Source: an uncultured Dehalococcoidia bacterium (GTDB lineage: Bacteria > Chloroflexota > Dehalococcoidia > GIF9 > UBA5629). From it: 51,466 nucleotides of DNA. Location of the stretch: NCBI GenBank assembly GCA_903844685.1, contig CAIMUM010000033.1, positions 1-51,466 on the forward strand, written 5' to 3'. Positions 8,208-17,395 of the stretch are shown here, piece by piece. The notes beneath the pieces were generated by a model, which searched no databases, was not told the origin of the DNA, and worked only from the letters and a program-made list of their open reading frames with translations. Within the stretch, counting starts at the first letter, position 1; each line of letters opens with the position of its first letter. Position numbers and translations under genes: made by a program.

Positions 8208-9116
8208 ATGAATACCGAGAACACAATTAAGAAAATTGGCACAGTTGCAGTCCTGGGCGCGGGCAACATGGGCAACCAGATAACCGAGTCGCTGGTGCGC
8301 ATTGCCGGCTACAAGGTCAATATCATGGATATTAGTATGGAGCTTGCGAACAAAGGTATAGAAGCCATTGACAGCAGGCTTGAGAAGCACTTCGTTGCCA
8401 AGGGCAAGATGTCGACGGACGACAAAAAGGCAGTGATGGGCAAAATAAAGGCGTTTGCTAGCGTTGAAGAAGTGGCCAAAGGGGCCGACTACGTGATTGA
8501 AGCGGTCATTGAAAACTTGGCGCTCAAAAAGGACATTTTCAAGAAGCTTGATGAGGTGACTCGGCCGGACGTGATACTGACCTCCAACACGTCAATGCTT
8601 AACATAACGGAGATGGCATCAGCTACCAGGAAACCAGAGAAGGTAGCAGGCATGCACTTCTTTAACCCCGTTGCCATGATGAAGCTGGTGGAGGTTGTGA
8701 AGGGAGCCAGGACTGCTCCCGAGACCATAGAGGTCGTGAAAGCTATGTCGATCAAGCTGGGCAAGGAGCCGGTGGTTTGCCAGGACTTCAGCTACGGCTT
8801 CCTGGCCAATCGCGCTTACAGAGGACTCTCAAATGAAGCGATCCAGATGGTCTGGGAGAGGGTCGCCTCTCCACAGGACATCGATAAAGCACTCAAGTTG
8901 GGCTATAACCTGCCGATGGGTCCGCTTGAGCTTTCGGACATGACCGGCAGCTGGGGCCTCAGGGCATCGTCAGAAGAAGACGCAATTAGAGAGCTCGGTT
9001 CGGAGAAAGGGAAACTGCATCCCCTGATCAGGATGATGGTGCGGGCCGGCTATCCCGGCGGAGTGGGCAAGAAAGGGATGTACGCCTTCTATGAGGAGAT
9101 ATTCTCAAAGCTGTAG
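8208..9116 (+). CDS. 3-hydroxyacyl-CoA dehydrogenase
   Basis: A 302-aa NAD-dependent enzyme that oxidises 3-hydroxyacyl-CoA to 3-ketoacyl-CoA. The Rossmann motif is GAGNMG (17-22), the active-site His is in HFFNPV (H150), and the substrate Ser/Asn stretch is LTSNTS. The C-terminal domain has LGYNLPMGPLELSDMTG. Length matches stand-alone HBDH-type enzymes. The start is supported by AAGGAGAG. The next gene, enoyl-CoA hydratase, lies 68 bases downstream, so with the two leftward genes a full beta-oxidation set is present. Confidence 0.93.
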   Translation: MNTENTIKKIGTVAVLGAGNMGNQITESLVRIAGYKVNIMDISMELANKGIEAIDSRLEKHFVAKGKMSTDDKKAVMGKIKAFASVEEVAKGADYVIEAVIENLALKKDIFKKLDEVTRPDVILTSNTSMLNITEMASATRKPEKVAGMHFFNPVAMMKLVEVVKGARTAPETIEVVKAMSIKLGKEPVVCQDFSYGFLANRAYRGLSNEAIQMVWERVASPQDIDKALKLGYNLPMGPLELSDMTGSWGLRASSEEDAIRELGSEKGKLHPLIRMMVRAGYPGGVGKKGMYAFYEEIFSKL

Positions 9117-9184
9117 GAACTGTCTTTTTATATTTTGGCTGCTTTGTGATTAGATAGCAACATTACGTCGAAGGAGAGATAACC

Positions 9185-9967
9185 ATGCCTGAATTGAAAA
9201 CGATTCTCTTTGAGAAGAAGGGCCATGCAACCTGGATAACCTTGAACCGGCCTGAGGTGCTCAATGCCCAGAACGATCTGCTGCGCAACGAGTTGGTGGA
9301 AGCACTGGAGACCGTCGGAAGGGACGATGATGTCCACGCTGTGGTCATCACGGGGGCCGGCGATCGCGCTTTCAGCGCAGGCGCCGATATTAGCGAGTTT
9401 CCCAAAATGCATCCTATTGATGTCATCAAGCTTAAGTGGGTGAAAAGGCCTTACAATATGATACGCCTTATTCCGAAGCCGGTGATTGCTGCAGTTAATG
9501 GTCTGGCATTGGGCGGTGGTTGTGAGATAGTGCTGGCTTGTGACTGCGTGATTGCTGTCGATTCCGCACAGTTCGGCCAGCCAGAAATCAGGGTCGGGGT
9601 CATACCGGGCGGTGGTGGCACCCAGATACTGCCACGGCTGATCGGCGAGAAGAGGGCAAAGGAACTTATCTTTAGCGGGCGCTTCATCTCAGCGGCGGAG
9701 GCCTTGGCAATGGGGTTGGTCAACCAGGTCGTTTCGAGAGACAAGCTGGTGGAAGCTACGGATAAAATGGTTGGCGACTTTTTGAAGAACAGCCCCGCCA
9801 TTCTGAAGCTGGCGAAAATTGCCGTCAACAGGTCTCTGGACACCTCGCTGGCCGTCGGCCTTGAGTGTGAGCGCGAACTTTTCGCACTCTGCTTTGGCAC
9901 AGAGGACCAGAAGGAAGGCGCCAAGGCATTTCTGGAGAAGAGAAAGCCAAGCTACAAAGGAGTGTAG
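9185..9967 (+). CDS. Enoyl-CoA hydratase (crotonase family)
   Basis: A 260-aa crotonase that hydrates 2-enoyl-CoA to 3-hydroxyacyl-CoA. Both catalytic glutamates of true hydratases are present: E114 in GGGCEIVLACD and E134 in GQPEIRVGVIPGGGGT. The oxyanion-hole segment is FSAGADI. A GAAGGAGAG ribosome-binding site sits just before the ATG. It follows the hydroxyacyl-CoA dehydrogenase in the same direction. The physiological substrate could be crotonyl-CoA or another enoyl-CoA from aromatic-ring breakdown. Confidence 0.93.
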   Translation: MPELKTILFEKKGHATWITLNRPEVLNAQNDLLRNELVEALETVGRDDDVHAVVITGAGDRAFSAGADISEFPKMHPIDVIKLKWVKRPYNMIRLIPKPVIAAVNGLALGGGCEIVLACDCVIAVDSAQFGQPEIRVGVIPGGGGTQILPRLIGEKRAKELIFSGRFISAAEALAMGLVNQVVSRDKLVEATDKMVGDFLKNSPAILKLAKIAVNRSLDTSLAVGLECERELFALCFGTEDQKEGAKAFLEKRKPSYKGV

Positions 9968-10114
9968 AATCGCTGGGTTCAACCTGTAGAAATATTTCCT
10001 CTTTTTCAGCAAACGATACAGTAACACCGGCGAAGCCCTGACTGGCAATTCTGCATGACGTATTTTATACTGTTAGCGCATTATTGGGGTTGTAGTTTGT
10101 CTTGCAGGTAAGCT

Positions 10115-12991
10115 ATGCCATCGAAATCAAAGCAAAATAAGGGCAAGGGCAGGATGTCGGGGCAGGTGGATTATGTAGCTCTGAGCAGGGATCTTGTAGA
10201 TGCTGTCGAAAGCGGTGTTTACATCATCCAGTCCAAGAAATTTGTTTACGTAAACCCTTTCTTTGCAAAATTGACCGGTTATTCACGTGAAGAATTAATC
10301 GGGACGCGCTACTCCAAATTTGTGCTACCACAGGACAGGCCGGCGGTCAGAAAGAAAGCAATCAGGAACCTGAAGAGCCGAGTTGGCTCCAGGCCTTACG
10401 AATACAGGTTCATCAAGAAGAACGGCGAGATCATGTGGGTCATGGAAAGGGTCTCTCCGATCGGATATATGGGGCAGAAGGCAGCGCTGGGGAGCTTCGT
10501 GGACATCACCGAGCGCAAGCGGCTGGAAGAGGCCCTTGCACACTCTGAAAAAACATACCGCACCATCCTGGAGAGGATGTATGACTCTTATTACGAAGTG
10601 GACCTCGCCGGCAATTTCACTTTCGTCAACGATTCTGTATGCCTCAACCTGGGTTATTCCAGGGAAGAAATGGTGGGGCAGAGCTACCGGTTTACCACCC
10701 CACCTGATGATATCAAGCCCCTATTTATTGCTTTCAATCAGGTATTCAATACGGGAATTCCCAATATAGGCTTCGCCCACGGAATACTCCGCAAAGACGG
10801 CAGCATAATATTGGTTGAATCCTCGATTTCCGTGCGGGAAAACGAACAGGGTGAGATTATCGGTTTTCGGTCAGTCAGCCGCGACATCACCGAGCGCAAG
10901 CAACTTGAAGAAGCGCTTGTACGCTCGGAAGAAAGATACCGCACCATACTTGAACAGATGCAGGACTCCTACTACGAGGTGGATCTCGCCGGCAATTATA
11001 CCTTCGTCAGTGAATCCGCAGGCCATAGCCTCGGTTATTCACGCGAAGAATTGATCGGCAAGAATTATCGCATTTCGGCGATTGAAGAGGACACCAGGAG
11101 TGTCTTCGCTGCTTTCAACGAAGTATACAGGACAGGAAAACCAAATAAGGGGTTCGCATACAGGATTCGGCACAAGGACGGCAGAATAATATTTTCAGAA
11201 GTATCGGTTGATCTTAAAAGAAATGAGCAGGGAGAGGTTAGCGGTTTCAAGTGCGTCAATCGCGACGTCACCGAGCGCAAGCGGGTTGAGAATGCGCTGA
11301 AGGAGAGCGAGGAGCAATTCAGGACCGCCCTGGAGAATGCCCCTGACGGCGTCTTTATGTTCGACCTCGAAGGCACCTTCCGCTACAGTAACCACGAGTG
11401 CGAGGAGATAACAGGTTACAAGCGTGAAGAGCTAATCGGCAAGAACTTCCTGGAGTTGAATATCATCCCTGAAAACAGCCTGACCATGGCTGCAGAGTTA
11501 TTTCAGGATACTATTAATGACAAACCCACGGGTTCCGCTGAACTGGAACTCATCAGGAAGGACGGCCTCCGTGTACCTGTAGAAATCAACGGCAGTGTCG
11601 TGCAGTATGGAGGCCAGGCAGTCATGCTTGGCTTTGCCAGGGATATAACCCAGCGCAAGGAGGAGGCGGAGAGGCTGCGGCAGAGCGAGGAACAATACCG
11701 CTTACTATCGGAGCATACTACAGACACCATATGGCTGATGGATATGAACCTCAAGACCACCTACCAGAGCCCCTCCGCGGAAAAGCTGCGCGGTTACACA
11801 CCCCAGGAGATTTTAGACCTGCCGCTGGATAAGCACATGACACCGGAGTCGCTCAAACTGGCGTTTGACGTTTTAGCAGAGGAGCTACCCAGGGTGGAGG
11901 CCGACCCGGGCTATAATCCCATCCATACATTAAATCTTGAGTTATACTGCAAGGACGGCACCACCGTGTGGGCGGAAACTAAGTTTAGTATCATACGGGA
12001 CCCGGGCGGCAAGCCCGTATCCATGCTGGCCGAGGCCAGGAATATAACCGACCGCAAGAAAGCGGAGGAGGCGCTGAAGGAATCCGAGGATAAATACCGG
12101 TCACTTGTAGAGAATATCAATGATATCTTGTTTGCACTGGATACCCGGGGAAAAATAACCTATGTCAGCCCGATAGTTGAGCGGTTAAGCAAGTACAAGG
12201 TCAGCGACTTAATAGGGAAACCTCTTACCCAACTTATTTACCCGGATGACCTGCCGGCCCTTTTAGACAGTTTCACCAGCCTGCTGTCCGGGCAACTGGA
12301 ACCATGGGAATTCCGCGTACTTGATAAGGACGGCAGGGTAATATTTGTGCGCATGTCCAGCCGGCCGGTATATAAAGATGAAGAGGTAGTGGGTATCACA
12401 ACCCTGATGACGGATATCACCGAGCGCAAGAAGCTGGAGCAAAAGCTCGTAGAAATGGCGACCCATGACTTCCTCACTGGGTTGCCCAACAGGTTATTAC
12501 TGATCGACCGTTTCAACATAGTAGCAGCGCTGGCCCACCGCAACAAAGCCAGGCTTGCCGTCATGTCGTTAGACCTGGACGAGTTTAAAACCATCAATGA
12601 TACCCTCGGCCATGACGCAGGCGACCAGGTGCTTAAGGCTGTCAGCACGCGGCTTACGGGCATAATACGGGCCAGCGATACGGTAGCCCGTGTCGGCGGA
12701 GACGAGTTTATACTGCTGATGCTGGAGACCAAACACATGGAAGATGCCACTGCCATAGCCCAAAAGATACTGGATTCCTTTATAGAGCCATTCTCAATCG
12801 ACGGTCATCAGCTACATTTGACTACCAGCATTGGTATCGCCATCTATCCCGAAGATGCAGAGGATATGGAAACCCTGATCAAGAAATCGGATGCCATGAT
12901 GTATTACTCCAAGGGTCACGGCGGCAACCAGTTCAGGTTCTTCAGCGATGGCGATGTCCGGGTTAGCGGAGATCATAAGAGCGCCCCCTGA
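10115..12991 (+). CDS. Multi-PAS sensor diguanylate cyclase (6 PAS + GGDEF)
   Basis: A 958-aa soluble protein with no membrane segment. About six PAS/PAC units run in tandem (roughly 20-135, 145-262, 272-390, 397-513, 520-648, 655-775), each ending in a DITERK-like PAC tail. The GGDEF domain starts at THDFLTGLPNR (about 782), has the intact active site GGDEF at 861-865 and an RASD inhibitory I-site at 852-855, five residues upstream as in feedback-inhibited cyclases. It is therefore predicted to make cyclic di-GMP from two GTP, gated by small ligands or redox. PAS2 and PAS3 are close duplicates. There is no EAL domain. It sits alone between the beta-oxidation and bcr genes. Confidence 0.93.
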   Translation: MPSKSKQNKGKGRMSGQVDYVALSRDLVDAVESGVYIIQSKKFVYVNPFFAKLTGYSREELIGTRYSKFVLPQDRPAVRKKAIRNLKSRVGSRPYEYRFIKKNGEIMWVMERVSPIGYMGQKAALGSFVDITERKRLEEALAHSEKTYRTILERMYDSYYEVDLAGNFTFVNDSVCLNLGYSREEMVGQSYRFTTPPDDIKPLFIAFNQVFNTGIPNIGFAHGILRKDGSIILVESSISVRENEQGEIIGFRSVSRDITERKQLEEALVRSEERYRTILEQMQDSYYEVDLAGNYTFVSESAGHSLGYSREELIGKNYRISAIEEDTRSVFAAFNEVYRTGKPNKGFAYRIRHKDGRIIFSEVSVDLKRNEQGEVSGFKCVNRDVTERKRVENALKESEEQFRTALENAPDGVFMFDLEGTFRYSNHECEEITGYKREELIGKNFLELNIIPENSLTMAAELFQDTINDKPTGSAELELIRKDGLRVPVEINGSVVQYGGQAVMLGFARDITQRKEEAERLRQSEEQYRLLSEHTTDTIWLMDMNLKTTYQSPSAEKLRGYTPQEILDLPLDKHMTPESLKLAFDVLAEELPRVEADPGYNPIHTLNLELYCKDGTTVWAETKFSIIRDPGGKPVSMLAEARNITDRKKAEEALKESEDKYRSLVENINDILFALDTRGKITYVSPIVERLSKYKVSDLIGKPLTQLIYPDDLPALLDSFTSLLSGQLEPWEFRVLDKDGRVIFVRMSSRPVYKDEEVVGITTLMTDITERKKLEQKLVEMATHDFLTGLPNRLLLIDRFNIVAALAHRNKARLAVMSLDLDEFKTINDTLGHDAGDQVLKAVSTRLTGIIRASDTVARVGGDEFILLMLETKHMEDATAIAQKILDSFIEPFSIDGHQLHLTTSIGIAIYPEDAEDMETLIKKSDAMMYYSKGHGGNQFRFFSDGDVRVSGDHKSAP

Positions 12992-13117
12992 ATTTAAAAG
13001 CTGCCACAGGAAATATCCCCGCTATTTATGCTTCTTTACAAATGTGCTTATAATATTCTAAGATTAAAGGCTGATATTTCAGGCACATTTCATATTTAAT
13101 TCGAAAAGGGGTGCAAG

Positions 13118-14479
13118 ATGAGCGAAACCGCGACTCCCTCCAAGACCGAAAAGAAGAGGGCCATCAACAGGCTCAAAAGCATGTACCCGCTGCGCAATGT
13201 TGTACAGCAGGATTACATCGATACACTCAAGGCCAGCAACGAAGGTAAGCCGACCGTCTGGTCGATGTTAAACTATTGGGAAGGGGACCTTCCCCTCAAA
13301 GCCATGGGGCTGAATATCGTCTACCCGGAGAATTACGCCACCTTGCTGGCCGCTTCCGGCGCCGCCGAACCGTTCCTCGATGCCTCCGACTCGGACGGCT
13401 TCCCCACCCACATGTGCGGCTATGGCAGGAGCACCATCGGCTATTCTTACCGTATGATGAAGGAGAACGGCGGCAAGATACCGCCCGATGCTCCGCTGGG
13501 CGGCATGGCCAAACCGGCCCTGCTGCTGGGCTCCGGCATTATCTGCGACGCGCGCTTCAAGTGGTTCCAGTCACTGGCCCGCTACTTCGACGCCCCGGAA
13601 TGGTGCCTCGAGATGCCGATGATGGCCACTTACGAGGGCTCCGAACCTGATTTGGAGGCGTACCAGGTGAAGTTCCTGGTAAAAGAGCTTAAGGATTTCA
13701 TCGCCTTCCTGGAAAAACTTTTCAAGCAAAAAATGGACTGGGCAAAGCTGGAAGAGCTTACCGACCTGGCGGTAAAAATACACGAGACTACTTACAAGAT
13801 AAGCGAACTGCGCCAGTCGATACCCGGTCCCATGCACGCCACTGATTTCTGGAGCAGCATGCCGCCTTCCCTCTTCTTCGCCGGCGACATGAAGGTATCG
13901 CTAAAGTGCTACCAGGACATGCTGGCCGAGGTGCAGGAGCGGGTAAATAATAAAGTATCGGGCATTAACTACCCTGAGCGCTACCGTCTCATATTCGCCG
14001 AGCTACCGCCCTGGCATAGCCTTAAGTTCTTCGACAGCCTGGCCGAGATGGGCTGGAACTTCGTCTTCGAGAGCTTCGGCTATCACGCTCCAAAGCCACC
14101 CGACCTCAGCAAGTATAGCGACCCCTGCGAGAAGCTGGCGCGCCTCTCCCGCAATTTCATGTTCAATGTGTTCCCGGAGGCCAAGGCTGACAACATCCAG
14201 AACCCCATCGTCGAGACCTACCTCAAGATCGCCCGCGGCTTTAAAGCGGACGGCTTTTTCATGCACCCGCTCATCTCCTGCCGCGCAGCCAGTTGCAGCC
14301 TGCGCACAGTGCAGCATTGGGAACAGGAGAAATTAGACGTGCCCAGCCTTTGGGTGGAAGGCGATATCATCGACAAACGCGTCTTCAACCCGCAGGAGGT
14401 GCTGGCCAGGGCCGAGGCTTTCGAACAGACCATGGACCACTACAGGAAGGTCAGGAAGTCCAGGGGGCTCGACTGGTAG
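13118..14479 (+). CDS. bcrB: Benzoyl-CoA reductase-like subunit BcrB/BzdO (2-hydroxyacyl-CoA dehydratase D family)
   Basis: A 453-aa member of the HgdB/BcrB family. The stretch GKPTVWSMLNYWEGDLP, then YPENYATLLAA and HMCGYGRSTIGYS, matches the BcrB N-terminal half. Cysteines in MCGYG, MHPLISCRAASC and SDPCEK are candidate cluster ligands. With BcrC it would form the catalytic module that reduces the aromatic ring of benzoyl-CoA, or dehydrates a 2-hydroxyacyl-CoA. It is the first of four tightly spaced genes. TATAAT at 13049-13054 is a possible -10 box. Two activator-type ATPase genes downstream favour benzoyl-CoA reductase over a dehydratase. Confidence 0.78.
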   Translation: MSETATPSKTEKKRAINRLKSMYPLRNVVQQDYIDTLKASNEGKPTVWSMLNYWEGDLPLKAMGLNIVYPENYATLLAASGAAEPFLDASDSDGFPTHMCGYGRSTIGYSYRMMKENGGKIPPDAPLGGMAKPALLLGSGIICDARFKWFQSLARYFDAPEWCLEMPMMATYEGSEPDLEAYQVKFLVKELKDFIAFLEKLFKQKMDWAKLEELTDLAVKIHETTYKISELRQSIPGPMHATDFWSSMPPSLFFAGDMKVSLKCYQDMLAEVQERVNNKVSGINYPERYRLIFAELPPWHSLKFFDSLAEMGWNFVFESFGYHAPKPPDLSKYSDPCEKLARLSRNFMFNVFPEAKADNIQNPIVETYLKIARGFKADGFFMHPLISCRAASCSLRTVQHWEQEKLDVPSLWVEGDIIDKRVFNPQEVLARAEAFEQTMDHYRKVRKSRGLDW

Positions 14480-14504
14480 CCAATAATTAAACAGGGAGAA
14501 TGAA

Positions 14505-15677
14505 ATGGTAACAGCTACGACTAAAGGGCTTTCCAGGGCACACGAGATTTACGCGGACAGGGGCAAGCGCGTGCGCGAGTTACGCAAGGCCGGCAAGAAG
14601 ATAATCGGCTACATCTGCCTCTACCCCCCGATTGAGATAATAACCGCGATGGGCATGGTGCCCTTCCGCATTTTCGGCGATATGAGCGAACCGATCACAG
14701 TTGCGGATAAGGTTTCGACTACCGTTGTCTGTCCCTTCCTGCGCAGCATTATCGACCTCGGCATCAAGGGAAAATTCGATTTTCTGGACGGCGCCGTAGG
14801 CGCGCATACCTGCGATATCGGCATGACCACCATCATTGCCTGGCGCGACTACATTAAAGACGCGCCTTTCACGCACCTCATCGATGTGCCCCATACCGAC
14901 CATGCGCCGGCCGTTGATTACTTCGAGGGACAGATAAATTTCTTTAAACAGCACATCGAGGAATTAGCCGGGGAAAAGCTTAGCGGGGACAAGCTCAAGA
15001 AGGCCTGTGAGCTGCATAATAAACAACGCAAGCTGGTCAGGGATCTTTACGACCTGCGCAAATCAGACCCCCCCAGGCTCAACTCGATGGAGAACCTCGA
15101 GGTCATGGTTTCACTTTTCAGCCTGCCGGTGGAAGAGGGCAACGAGCTTCTGGAAGCGGTCATCAGGGAAGTCAAAGAGCGCAGCATCAAACCGGCCAAG
15201 AAGAAAGCTCGCCTGCTGGTGTGGGGCCCTGTTTTCGACAATACGTCGCTTTACGAGCTCGTAGAGAGCACCGGCGCCGACGTTGTGGTGGATGACACCT
15301 GCGTGGGCACAAGGGCCTTCTGGGCCGACGTTAAAGCCCCTTATGACCTGCATGCGCTGGCGCAGCGCTACCTGGTGGACATCAAGTGCCCGCGCACCTA
15401 CCGCGATACACAGCATCAAGAGACCGAGCGCAGTTACGACAAGGACCTGGATAGCAGGTTCAGCTATATTAAAAAAGCCGTGACCGACTGGCACGTTAAC
15501 GGCGTAGTCCTGCAGAGCGTCAAGTACTGCGACACGCACGGCTACGAGGTCCCCAACCTGAGGCATTACCTCGATACCCTGGGCATACCCAGCATCTACA
15601 TAGAGCACGACTACAGCGAGAGGTCTCTGGCCCCGATTAAAACTCGGGTGGAGGCCTTCGTGGAGACCTTGGGCTGA
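14505..15677 (+). CDS. bcrC: Benzoyl-CoA reductase-like subunit BcrC/BzdN
   Basis: A 390-aa member of the same superfamily as its upstream neighbour. The segment KAGKKIIGYICLYPPIEII followed by AMGMVPFRIFG is characteristic of BcrC/BzdN and HgdB-like proteins. Candidate Fe-S cysteines occur in VVCPFLRS, GAHTCDIG, DDTCVG and VKYCDTHGYEVP; the last is a strongly conserved family signature. It is spaced 25 bases after bcrB with AGGGAGA before the ATG. It would act as the catalytic partner of BcrB in an oxygen-sensitive, ATP-dependent reductase. Confidence 0.8.
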   Translation: MVTATTKGLSRAHEIYADRGKRVRELRKAGKKIIGYICLYPPIEIITAMGMVPFRIFGDMSEPITVADKVSTTVVCPFLRSIIDLGIKGKFDFLDGAVGAHTCDIGMTTIIAWRDYIKDAPFTHLIDVPHTDHAPAVDYFEGQINFFKQHIEELAGEKLSGDKLKKACELHNKQRKLVRDLYDLRKSDPPRLNSMENLEVMVSLFSLPVEEGNELLEAVIREVKERSIKPAKKKARLLVWGPVFDNTSLYELVESTGADVVVDDTCVGTRAFWADVKAPYDLHALAQRYLVDIKCPRTYRDTQHQETERSYDKDLDSRFSYIKKAVTDWHVNGVVLQSVKYCDTHGYEVPNLRHYLDTLGIPSIYIEHDYSERSLAPIKTRVEAFVETLG

Positions 15678-15697
15678 GGTAAAGTAGCAAGCCCCGC

Positions 15698-16573
15698 ATG
15701 GAAAACGCGACTCCAGCTCTTTTCTTCGCCGGCATCGATATAGGCTCCACCATGTCCAAGGCGGTCGTGGTGGACGCACAAGGCGCGATGCGCGGCTACG
15801 TGGTAGGTCCCACGGGCGCTGAGCACCGCCGCCGCGCCAATAAGGTCATGGAGGACGTGCTCCTCAAGGTGGGGATCACGCTCGACCAGGTCGCCTACAT
15901 CATCTCCACCGGCTACGGCCGCGTCAACGTCCCCTTCGCCGACAAGCAGGTCACCGAGCTTACCTGCCACGCCAGAGGAGTAGCCTCCCTTTTTCCCGAT
16001 GTGCGAACTGCAATAGACATCGGCGGCCAGGACGCCAAGGTACTCAAGATTAAGAGTGGCAGGCTGACCGACTTCCTCACCAACGATAAATGCGCCGCCG
16101 GCACGGGCAGGTTCCTGGAGGTGGCGGCGGAGACGCTGGGACTGGAACTCAACGAGATGGGGCAGATATCCCTGCAGAGCGATACGCCCGTCAAGATAAA
16201 CAGCCTGTGCACTATCTTCGCCCAGCAGGAGATAATCTCCCGCCTTTCCGAGGGACAGCCACTGACGGATATACTGGCCGGGGTTTACATCGCCGTAACC
16301 ACGCGCGTGGTCAAGCTGGCCAGGCAGCTCAAGGTAGAGCCGCCCGTAGTCTTCACCGGCGGCGTGGCCAAGAACTCTGGCATGGTCAAAGCCATGGAGA
16401 CCGTACTGGGCATGCCCGTGCTGGTCCCGGAAGAGCCGCTCATCACCGGCGCATTAGGCGCCGCTATACTGGCGCGGGACGAGGCCTTCAAGCTGGTACA
16501 GGACGGCCATTATAAGATACAGAAAAAACAGCTCAGCGAAGCCTATATAGAATTCACGGAGAAAAAACTGTGA
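15698..16573 (+). CDS. bcrA: Benzoyl-CoA reductase-like ATPase subunit (ASKHA, BcrA/BzdQ/HgdC type)
   Basis: A 291-aa ASKHA-fold ATPase that uses ATP to push a low-potential electron from its 4Fe-4S cluster into the catalytic subunits. Phosphate-1 motif GIDIGSTMSKAV, connect/phosphate-2 motif AIDIGGQDAKV, and the two cluster cysteines in NDKCAAGTGRFLE and NSLCTIFAQQE (one per subunit pair, forming an intersubunit cluster) are all visible, as is the adenosine motif FTGGVAKN. It overlaps the next ATPase gene as GTGA. Its length resembles the Azoarcus (Bzd) type more than the longer Thauera BcrA. Confidence 0.8.
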   Translation: MENATPALFFAGIDIGSTMSKAVVVDAQGAMRGYVVGPTGAEHRRRANKVMEDVLLKVGITLDQVAYIISTGYGRVNVPFADKQVTELTCHARGVASLFPDVRTAIDIGGQDAKVLKIKSGRLTDFLTNDKCAAGTGRFLEVAAETLGLELNEMGQISLQSDTPVKINSLCTIFAQQEIISRLSEGQPLTDILAGVYIAVTTRVVKLARQLKVEPPVVFTGGVAKNSGMVKAMETVLGMPVLVPEEPLITGALGAAILARDEAFKLVQDGHYKIQKKQLSEAYIEFTEKKL

Positions 16574-17343
16574 GCGCCTATTACCTCGGTATTGATATCG
16601 GCGCGGCAGCCAGTAAGGCTGTAGTTATCGATGGCCAGAAGAAAATCATTGGTGCGGGTGTGATACCCTCGGGTACCAACTACGCCACCACCGCCTCAGC
16701 CGTCAAAGCCGAGGCACTCAAGCAGGCCGGACTTCAACCCGCCGACATCACGTTCAGCGTTGCCACCGGCATCGGCGGGCGTAACGCCAGCGCCGGTAGC
16801 TATCACGGCGTGATAATCTGCGACGCCCGCGGCGTGAACCTCACCTTCCCCGGCGTGCGCACCGTCATAGATATAGGAGGCCAGGGCAGCCAGGTCATCA
16901 CCATGGATGAAGACGGGCGGGTCATCAACTTCAATGTCTCCGAGATCTGCGCTACCGGCAGCGCCCGGCTGCTGCAGGTTGTAGCCCGCATCTTGCAGAT
17001 AAGCATCGATGAGATCGGCCCGCTATCACTCAGGGCCACCAAACCTTCCAGCTTCTCTACCTCCTGCACCGTGTTCCTCGAGACCGAGGTCATCACGCGC
17101 ATCTCACAGGGCGATAGCCTCGAGGATATCCTGGCCGGCATCCACCGTTCGATCGCCGACAAGATAAGCGGCATGTCGCGCGGCGTAGCTCTTGAAAAAG
17201 ATTTCGCGGTCATCGGCGGCGGTGCGCTCGACAGCGGCCTGGTGCAGGCCATCGATGAGAAGCTCGGCATAAAAACCCTGGTACCCGACAATCCCCGCCT
17301 TATGGCAGCGCTGGGCGCGGCCGTTATCGCGGGTGAGCATTAG
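16570..17343 (+). CDS. bcrD: Benzoyl-CoA reductase-like second ATPase subunit (BcrD/BzdP type)
   Basis: A 257-aa second ASKHA ATPase starting at GTG (GTGA overlap with the upstream gene). Motifs are GIDIGAAASKAV, VIDIGGQGSQV and GGGALDSG; the cluster cysteines are in EICATGSARLL and TSCTVFLETEV. GSAR replaces the GTGR of canonical activators, a difference typical of the delta-like subunit in benzoyl-CoA reductases. The heteromeric activator pair is the best argument that this operon encodes a class I benzoyl-CoA reductase-type enzyme rather than a dehydratase with a homodimeric activator. Confidence 0.78.
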   Translation: MSAYYLGIDIGAAASKAVVIDGQKKIIGAGVIPSGTNYATTASAVKAEALKQAGLQPADITFSVATGIGGRNASAGSYHGVIICDARGVNLTFPGVRTVIDIGGQGSQVITMDEDGRVINFNVSEICATGSARLLQVVARILQISIDEIGPLSLRATKPSSFSTSCTVFLETEVITRISQGDSLEDILAGIHRSIADKISGMSRGVALEKDFAVIGGGALDSGLVQAIDEKLGIKTLVPDNPRLMAALGAAVIAGEH

Positions 17344-17395
17344 CCCATTGTTGGGAAACTATATTACTAAAATACACGAAAACGGAGGTAGCGAG

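Noticed and set aside
13049-13054. Firm promoter call for the bcr-like operon
   Set aside because: TATAAT is present but no acceptable -35 lies 16-18 bases upstream, so it is only mentioned as possible.
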